Shown here: positions 59,486 through 64,000 of the stretch, in pieces | How the letters are laid out: every line of letters begins with the position of its first letter | Numbering within the stretch: the first letter of the stretch is position 1 | Assembly (NCBI GenBank): GCA_018241505.1 | Contig: JAFEDS010000007.1 | Location: forward strand, 148,807-212,806 | Length of the DNA stretch: 64,000 bases | Reading direction: 5' to 3' | From: Pseudomonadota bacterium | GTDB taxonomy: Bacteria > Pseudomonadota > Gammaproteobacteria > Steroidobacterales > Steroidobacteraceae | Made by a program: the position numbers and the translations under genes | The notes under the pieces: generated by a model | What the model was told of the DNA's origin: nothing | Seen by the model: the letters and a program-made list of their open reading frames with translations, nothing else | Database searches by the model: none

Positions 59486-60253
59486 TCACTGCGCCACTTC
59501 CCCGGCACCGTGAGTGATGACGTTCGCCAGGACACTCGTGCCGCGACCCTGCTTTGAGCCTGCGATGCTGATCTGGATCTCCTGGTCATTCTGGGAAAAG
59601 GCGAGGAAGCTGCCGGCGGAGCTCGTTGCGGCGCCCAGGCTCGCGGGCGGTGTGCTTTCATTGCCCTGGACCTGGCGCCAGCCCGAGTTGGTCAGCGCAG
59701 CCTGGTAGTAGTCGGCCACCGCGGCCGGTGACTGAGTGGCGAGAATCAATACCTGGCGGCTGTGTTGGCCGGCGTCCTGCGACTCAACGACTGACAGCAC
59801 GTGTGCGCCGGAGATGACAGGCACGACTCCGGGGTCACGATCCGCCTTCGAACCGAGTACCTGTGCTACTGAGAGAAGGCCCTGACTGCCACCATTCGGG
59901 GTTGCGGAAACCTTGACGGTCATGAGGTAGGAGCCGTGCATCTGTCCCACCACTGTCGCATCACCCACGTGGTGAACCGACGGCGGGTGGTCGTAGCCCT
60001 GCGACCAACGGCTCTTGTAGTAATCCGCAATCTGCTGGAGGGACAGAGGCGAATTGAACTGCATGACGCTCGTGGGAACTCCATTGACCATCATGCTGCG
60101 CGCGACCCACTGAACGCTGCCTTTGGGCGGCTCGTCAATGTGCGGCCAGGGTTCAACAGCCGACGCGGGGCCTGACATGACCGACACAGCGAGCACCGAG
60201 GCCAGCGTGGCCGCAGCGATCCAGCGTCGTCCGGAATGTTTCTTCGAGCTCAT
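59486..60253 (-). CDS. Exported protein of unknown function in the Tad locus
   Basis: A 255-residue protein with a twin-basic N-terminus and Sec signal (about 1-32, ASA-V). Two copies of a similar unit may be present: SPLSLQQIADYYKSRWSQGYDHP and SPAAVADYYQAALTNSGWRQV both place a helix DYY before an aromatic residue and a beta-strand pair, as in small periplasmic domains. I do not recognise a family. It has an AGGAGAAGAG site before the ATG at 60253 and lies between the TadE-like gene and the minor pilin gene, so a pilus-related role is inferred. Confidence 0.72.
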   Translation of the reverse strand: MSSKKHSGRRWIAAATLASVLAVSVMSGPASAVEPWPHIDEPPKGSVQWVARSMMVNGVPTSVMQFNSPLSLQQIADYYKSRWSQGYDHPPSVHHVGDATVVGQMHGSYLMTVKVSATPNGGSQGLLSVAQVLGSKADRDPGVVPVISGAHVLSVVESQDAGQHSRQVLILATQSPAAVADYYQAALTNSGWRQVQGNESTPPASLGAATSSAGSFLAFSQNDQEIQISIAGSKQGRGTSVLANVITHGAGEVAQ

Positions 60254-60267
60254 CTCTCTTCTCCTTA

Positions 60268-61083
60268 CTACAGGCACTTGTCGTTGGGGTTGCTGGGACT
60301 CACGGGGTTGTCCATCGGGTCATATTGCGCACCGTGGGCGGCAGCGGGTGGGACCACATCGGCCTTCACGCAACCAAAACGCGGCGCACCTTGATCGGTG
60401 AGCAGTTTAAACAAGGGGTCCAACACGTCGGAGAGGCTCGACAGCGCACGCGCGGGAACCGATAGCGGCGTGAAGTGGTTCGCAACATCCTGTGTGTTCG
60501 CCGCGTTCCAGGGATCGCCGGCCATCACGGTGGTGGCGGCCACCTTCAAATTCAGGCCTTGCATCAACGCCGTGAGGGGGCCGTGATCGGCGACATTGGC
60601 AATGGGTACTTCAACGTTCGCCTGCACACCAAACTCTCCGGTATCCAACCCGCTGAACTGCACGCCGGCCGGCGCTTCGAGGCCCGCCAGCGTGGCGCCG
60701 GTGACGTCGGTCTTGGACAGCTTCACAGTGATGTCGGAATACTTCGCAATCATCGGCGCGCCACCGGCCGCAGGCTGCATCCAGTTTGCATTGAGGTCCC
60801 CGGCGGTGGCCTCGTCGGCCTTGTCCCGGAAACCGATGTTGTGCTTGCCGCCATCGCGAAAGAAACGCGCCACGGTCTCGTTGCCGATGGTCGTGTCATC
60901 TTCGTGGTCCTTCGGGTCCATGGCACGTTCCATCGCGGCATAGCGGCTCGCCTGGATGGCCTGGTGTTTGATGTCGACGTATTTGCCGACATAGATCACC
61001 GCGAGCACCAGGGGAACGAAAAACGCCATGGCGGTAATGAGCTCGCTCATTGCCTGGCCGCGCTGTGAGTGTCTGCTTTGCAT
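60268..61083 (-). CDS. TadE/TadG-like pseudopilin protein
   Basis: A 271-residue protein. The prepilin-like start RGQAMSELITAMAFFVPLVLAVIYVGKYVDIKHQAIQASRYAAMERAM is the TadE pattern: Gly, a Glu at +5-6 and a long helix. The rest is a periplasmic domain with two late cysteines (RFGCVK, NDKCL), which could form a disulfide. Length is greater than classic TadE (about 170-200) and nearer TadF/TadG. The ATG at 61083 has a GAAGGAAA site; an in-frame start 60 bases upstream would overlap the TadG gene. Confidence 0.82.
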   Translation of the reverse strand: MQSRHSQRGQAMSELITAMAFFVPLVLAVIYVGKYVDIKHQAIQASRYAAMERAMDPKDHEDDTTIGNETVARFFRDGGKHNIGFRDKADEATAGDLNANWMQPAAGGAPMIAKYSDITVKLSKTDVTGATLAGLEAPAGVQFSGLDTGEFGVQANVEVPIANVADHGPLTALMQGLNLKVAATTVMAGDPWNAANTQDVANHFTPLSVPARALSSLSDVLDPLFKLLTDQGAPRFGCVKADVVPPAAAHGAQYDPMDNPVSPSNPNDKCL

Positions 61084-61123
61084 GATGGTTTTCCTTCGGG
61101 TTACGGGCCGCGGTGTTGGCGCT

Positions 61124-62647
61124 TCACAATCTGGACGCGGCATTCAATGCCACATCCACGCCGGCCTGGTGGATCGTTGCATACAGCAGCGCACTCCACT
61201 TCGCGTCGGCCGTCGTCAACCGTGCCTGCCAGTAGGGATTGAACAAACTCGCAAATTCATGGATTCCGTCCGGCCGCGGCAGACCACCCTCGGTGTGGTC
61301 GGCGGTGTTGAAGTCCGGGCGGTAGAAGAAAACGCAGGCCTCGGCGATGGAGGTCACGCTGTCGCCGTTCTGCAGGTTGTCGGTGAGCTGGGGCGAGCCT
61401 GTCGCATCGCCCGGGTCCGGCAGTGCAACATTGTCCATACCGAGCCGCTGGGTTGTTTTGGTCGAGTTGCCGCTTCTCTGCACGGCCATGACATAGGGTA
61501 AAGAGGGACTGTCGCTGCCATTGTTGGTGGAGCAGGGATCGTTCTTGGACAGGTCGGTCGCCAGGTCCCGCAGCTCGGGCAGGCCGTTGTAGGAGTGGCT
61601 CACGGCATTGTCCTCGGCGAGCTGGCAGTTGACGGTGGGGGCGCCGAACAAGCCGGTCTCCGTGCAGAGGTTGTGTTTCTTGCCCGAGCCGGCCTCCGAG
61701 CGGCCATAACCGAGAGGCGGGCTGAACGGATCGACCTCCGTACCGTAGCCCGTGGGGATGCCCAGTGTGGTCTGGACACCGCCACTCGCCAGATCCAACG
61801 AGTCCTGGGCAATCCAGTGATCGTTGCCGTCGAGCACGGTGTCCCCGGAAGTCTTGTCCAGCACGGTGTAGCTGATAAAGCCGCCCAGAACCTCGAATGC
61901 GTAGTTCAGGGAGTCCAGCAGGAAACCGTTGTCGCGGTGCGTTGAAAACGGGTCGCGTGACACGAGCACCATGTTCTTGGTGACGCTGCTGTCGGCGGCA
62001 TCCGTGAACTGCAGCCAGGACGCCTGGTTGATGGCAAACGCAACGGTTCCAGCGGTCAACTTCGGCTGCTCGTCGTCCCGCCCGTCGAACGTAGTCTGGT
62101 TCGCCTGCGCGACCTTCTGCGAGACTTCGCGGGCGGCTTCAGCAGCCCCAAAGTAGGCAGCGAGCTGCACCGCATTGAGCTCCGCGTTGACCGCTTCGAC
62201 CGCGGGAATGGTCGCGGCAATGATCGGCTCGGTCACTTCCTGGATGGCCGTTGCGCCGTCGGAGGCGGCCTGCGTGACTTCATCCAGATAGGGAATGATC
62301 GCGGTGTAGGTGGCGATATTCTGAAACAGCGTCTGGTTGTAGTTGACGAAGGATTCGAGGCTCACGAGCTGCGCGATCGTCACTTCGTTGGCCACCTGGG
62401 CCCGGTTCAGGTAGGCCTGGAAGTTCAACATGCGTGCCTCCACCAGCGCGCCGCTCAGGGCCGCGGCGTCCGCCGCATTGATGGTCTCCTCCTTACGGTT
62501 GGTCACCTGGCCGACGTTGTAGACGAGCGCGAGAATGCAACAGCACGCAACGACCATGGCCATGAAGAGGACGATGGCCTGGCCCCCCTGGCGGGCGCGG
62601 CCGGTATGCTTGCGGCCGCGGCGGCTGGCGGCTTTCAGGTGGATCAT
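61124..62647 (-). CDS. TadG-like pilus-associated protein
   Basis: A 507-residue protein. The N-terminal segment GGQAIVLFMAMVVACCCILALVYNVGQVTNRKEETINAADAAALSGA is the Tad-like Flp pilus-assembly (TadG) start. The rest is a large periplasmic domain with sparse cysteines (HNLCTE, VNCQLA, DPCSTN, EACVFF). TadG proteins act as minor pilus-tip or assembly components. Site GGAGTA precedes the ATG. Motif E lies 80-93 bases upstream and a terminator lies further up, so this gene probably starts its own transcript. Confidence 0.83.
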   Translation of the reverse strand: MIHLKAASRRGRKHTGRARQGGQAIVLFMAMVVACCCILALVYNVGQVTNRKEETINAADAAALSGALVEARMLNFQAYLNRAQVANEVTIAQLVSLESFVNYNQTLFQNIATYTAIIPYLDEVTQAASDGATAIQEVTEPIIAATIPAVEAVNAELNAVQLAAYFGAAEAAREVSQKVAQANQTTFDGRDDEQPKLTAGTVAFAINQASWLQFTDAADSSVTKNMVLVSRDPFSTHRDNGFLLDSLNYAFEVLGGFISYTVLDKTSGDTVLDGNDHWIAQDSLDLASGGVQTTLGIPTGYGTEVDPFSPPLGYGRSEAGSGKKHNLCTETGLFGAPTVNCQLAEDNAVSHSYNGLPELRDLATDLSKNDPCSTNNGSDSPSLPYVMAVQRSGNSTKTTQRLGMDNVALPDPGDATGSPQLTDNLQNGDSVTSIAEACVFFYRPDFNTADHTEGGLPRPDGIHEFASLFNPYWQARLTTADAKWSALLYATIHQAGVDVALNAASRL

Positions 62648-62726
62648 TGCGGCTACTCCGTCGATGTCAAAGTGGGGTGAGGTGACTGTTGATGCCTAGG
62701 GTGCGCGCTGGCGCGGGTTGTGCCTA

Positions 62727-62740
62727 TTGACCAAAGTCAA
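62727..62740. promoter_or_regulatory. Recurrent Tad dyad motif, site E (upstream of tadG-like gene)
   Basis: TTGAC-CAAA-GTCAA on the plus strand (TTGAC-TTTG-GTCAA on the gene strand) is a dyad with perfect 5-bp arms, 80-93 bases upstream of the TadG-like start. Sites E and F share the flank TGCCTATTGAC. Confidence 0.55.
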
Positions 62741-62760
62741 CGGGGGAAAACGTTCAGTTG

Positions 62761-62785
62761 AAAAAACGGCAGCCCGTGGCTGCCG
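62761..62785 (-). terminator. Intrinsic terminator after flp1
   Basis: On the minus strand CGGCAGCC and GGCTGCCG form a perfect 8-bp stem with a 3-base loop followed by six Ts, 30 bases downstream of the first Flp pilin gene. It separates the pilin genes from the assembly genes, allowing high pilin and low machinery expression. Confidence 0.85.
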
Positions 62786-62814
62786 CAATCCGCTCCCGTC
62801 AAATGGGCGTCGCC

Positions 62815-63111
62815 TCAATGTTCCATGACATTGATGCTGTAGGTATCGAGTCCGAGGGGTTGGTTGGCATTGGTGGTCGCTTCAATACCGGCCAGCGCGG
62901 CGCCCGAGATCGCCTGCCTGGCCTGGCTGCCCTGGCCGGCCAGGCCGTTGGCAATGGCGGTCGTTTGTTGTTCCACCGACTTGCCGAAGGCGCCGTATAC
63001 GCCGGTCGCGCCAATGGCGACCAAGGCCACGATGATGATGTACTCCACCATGCCCTGGCCGGTCTGGCGGCGGTTGCGGCCGATACGCTCATCGGCCTTC
63101 AGAAGGCTCAT
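62815..63111 (-). CDS. flp: Flp-type major pilin, paralogue 1
   Basis: A 98-residue prepilin. The basic leader ends at Gly18 before QGMVEYIIIVALVAIGATGVYGAF, the Flp signature with Glu at +5 and Tyr at +6. The mature protein is longer than canonical Flp pilins (55-60), with a 45-residue tail ending LDTYSINVMEH. GGAGTAAC site before ATG, shared by all the paralogues here. Confidence 0.93.
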   Translation of the reverse strand: MSLLKADERIGRNRRQTGQGMVEYIIIVALVAIGATGVYGAFGKSVEQQTTAIANGLAGQGSQARQAISGAALAGIEATTNANQPLGLDTYSINVMEH

Positions 63112-63146
63112 TGCAGTTACTCCATTCAGGTTGCTTGTGTCACTTG

Positions 63147-63167
63147 GCGGCGGCCAGCGGCCGCCGC
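63147..63167 (-). other. GC-rich hairpin between flp2 and flp1
   Basis: GCGGCGGCC and GGCCGCCGC form a perfect 9-bp stem with a 3-base loop after flp2. No T-run follows, so it is more likely an mRNA-stability hairpin than a terminator. Confidence 0.45.
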
Positions 63168-63192
63168 GGCCGTCACTCCAGCGCGGCTGCGC

Positions 63193-63489
63193 TTACTGGT
63201 CCTTGACGTTGTTGCTGTAGGTGTCGAGTCCGAGCGCCGTACCGGCATCGGTGGTGGCCACACCGGCTTCGGTGCCCGCCTGTTTGACAGCCGCCTGGGC
63301 CTGGCTGCCCTGGCCGGCCAGACCGTTGGTGATGGCGGCCATCTGCGACTGCACCGTGCGGCCGAAGGCGCTGTACACGCCGACCGCGCCGATCGCCACC
63401 AGGCCTACGATGATGATGTATTCCACCATGCCCTGGCCGGTCTGCTTGCGGTTGCGGCCGATACGGTTGTTGGCTTTGAATGTGCTCAT
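63193..63489 (-). CDS. flp: Flp-type major pilin, paralogue 2
   Basis: A 98-residue prepilin closely similar to paralogue 1: leader ending TG before QGMVEYIIIVGLVAIGAVGVYSAF, then a tail of GSQAQAAVKQAGTEA and the end YSNNVKDQ. It differs mainly in the tail. GGAGTAAC site before the ATG. Motif F lies 90-103 bases upstream. Confidence 0.93.
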   Translation of the reverse strand: MSTFKANNRIGRNRKQTGQGMVEYIIIVGLVAIGAVGVYSAFGRTVQSQMAAITNGLAGQGSQAQAAVKQAGTEAGVATTDAGTALGLDTYSNNVKDQ

Positions 63490-63578
63490 GATCTGTTACT
63501 CCGTCGATGTTGGGTTTGGGTTCGATGCAGGGGTTACCTGTCGGGATGCATAGTGCGTATTTGCGAATGCGCTGCCTA

Positions 63579-63592
63579 TTGACCTAAGTCAG
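63579..63592. promoter_or_regulatory. Recurrent Tad dyad motif, site F (upstream of flp2)
   Basis: TTGAC-CTAA-GTCAG on the plus strand, with the same TGCCTATTGAC flank as site E. Lies between flp3 and flp2, 90-103 bases upstream of flp2. Confidence 0.5.
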
Positions 63593-63606
63593 TGCGGACC
63601 GTGTGA

Positions 63607-63891
63607 CTATTTCTTCTGGGTGACTCCAAAATCGTAGTCGTCCATGCCGAGCTTCAATTCGGCGTCGATGGTCGCGATCTGCGCATGCAGGCCCGCGATC
63701 TTGACGGCCTTCCGGGCGTTGTCGCCCTTGCCGGCCAGGCCGTTGGTGATGCCGGCCATCTGGCTTTGCACCGTTGAACCAAAGGCGCCGAATACGCCGG
63801 CGGCGCCGATCCCAACCAAGGCCACGATAATGATGTACTCGACCATGCCCTGGCCGGTCTGCCGGCGGTTGCCGGCTTTCAGATTGCTCAT
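63607..63891 (-). CDS. flp: Flp-type major pilin, paralogue 3
   Basis: A 94-residue prepilin. The leader is shorter (MSNLKAGNRRQTG) before QGMVEYIIIVALVGIGAAGVFGAF. The tail (KGDNARKAVKIAGLHAQIATIDAELKLGMDDYDFGVTQKK) diverges from the others and is more charged. Site GGGAGTAAC precedes the ATG. Confidence 0.93.
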   Translation of the reverse strand: MSNLKAGNRRQTGQGMVEYIIIVALVGIGAAGVFGAFGSTVQSQMAGITNGLAGKGDNARKAVKIAGLHAQIATIDAELKLGMDDYDFGVTQKK

Positions 63892-63934
63892 GTCAGTTAC
63901 TCCCTTTGGGTTGAGTGGCTACCCGGGCGCGAGC

Positions 63935-63960
63935 AAAAGCGGCAGCCGCCGGCCGCCGCT
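63935..63960 (-). terminator. Likely terminator after flp4
   Basis: On the minus strand AGCGGCGGC and GCTGCCGCT pair (8 of 9), followed by TTTT. It lies 24-49 bases downstream of the partly visible fourth pilin gene. Confidence 0.55.
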
Positions 63961-63983
63961 GTCGCTTACGCTGTCCGCTGCGC

Positions 63984-64000
63984 TTACTGGTCCTTGACGT
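63984..64000 (-). CDS. flp: Fourth Flp-type pilin, 3' end only
   Basis: Only the last codons are in the window: TAA at 63984 preceded by Gln, Asp, Lys, Val, the same end (NVKDQ) as paralogue 2, from identical bases (TTACTGGTCCTTGACGT). The repeat at 63193 gives the match. The rest of the gene lies beyond the window edge. Confidence 0.7.

Noticed and set aside
62721-62740. Sigma-54 promoter upstream of the tadG-like gene
   Set aside because: GG and GC fall at the right 10-base spacing next to site E, but the -12 part does not match TTGC and the same is only partly true at site F.

Overview
This is a 64-kb, GC-rich stretch of a bacterial chromosome, most likely from a gammaproteobacterium near the Xanthomonadales/Nevskiales/Steroidobacteraceae. 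That placement is inferred from the gene families: UrcA, YidB, a TIGR02999-type ECF sigma factor, an AroQ-gamma/PheC fusion, Tad pili, many ATGA/TGATG overlaps and GTG starts. No rRNA, tRNA, CRISPR array, insertion sequence or prophage was seen, and both window edges cut genes.

Layout. (1) 1-6.1 kb: end of an LD-carboxypeptidase, a DUF885 lipoprotein, a coupled DUF2868/GTPase-DUF3482 pair, a CPXCG protein and an UrcA protein. (2) 6.1-12.2 kb: hexuronate catabolism (uxaC divergent from uxaA, a fructuronate-type reductase, kdgK, eda), leading to pyruvate and glyceraldehyde-3-phosphate. (3) 12.3-27.2 kb: a mixed block with a glycine-rich lipoprotein, MATE exporter, ParB-like protein, M14 carboxypeptidase, ECF sigma factor, LacI regulator, glycogen phosphorylase, a secreted chorismate mutase-cyclohexadienyl dehydratase fusion, a Xi-class GST, and several small proteins including a 53-residue membrane protein and a ribbon-helix-helix repressor with a palindromic operator. 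(4) 27.4-36.6 kb: a signalling block with an ECF sigma factor, cNMP-binding patatin, membrane Ser/Thr kinase, autotransporter-type barrel and a secreted Sel1/coiled-coil/caspase protein.

(5) 36.9-51.0 kb is the most striking part: seven tightly coupled genes that look like one electron-transfer chain crossing the whole envelope. In order they are an FAD/NAD(P) oxidoreductase fused to two cNMP-binding domains and a four-[4Fe-4S] ferredoxin domain; a five-helix membrane protein with two His/His pairs spaced for two b-hemes; an FHA domain-transmembrane-ten-heme cytochrome; a double GlcG-type lipoprotein; an outer-membrane barrel; a ten-heme cytochrome fused to an LVIVD beta-propeller; and a five-heme cytochrome c554-like protein. 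That is 25 c-heme motifs in one operon. A double-FHA membrane protein and a soluble Ser/Thr kinase follow directly.

(6) 53-64 kb, minus strand: a Tad/Flp pilus locus with four tandem long Flp pilins (the last cut by the window edge), TadG- and TadE-like proteins, an unknown secreted protein, a minor Flp-like protein, CpaB, the secretin CpaC, an FHA-CpaF ATPase fusion, TadB, TadC and a DUF192 protein. The prepilin peptidase, TadZ/CpaE and TadD are not in the window. A 14-bp dyad of the form KTGAC-N4-GKCAM occurs six times, always in gaps about 58-130 bp upstream of Tad genes, and resembles a CRP/FNR-family site.

FHA domains, Ser/Thr kinases and cNMP-binding domains recur from 28 to 57 kb. This suggests, by inference only, that phospho-signalling and cyclic-nucleotide signalling act on both the electron conduit and the pilus.
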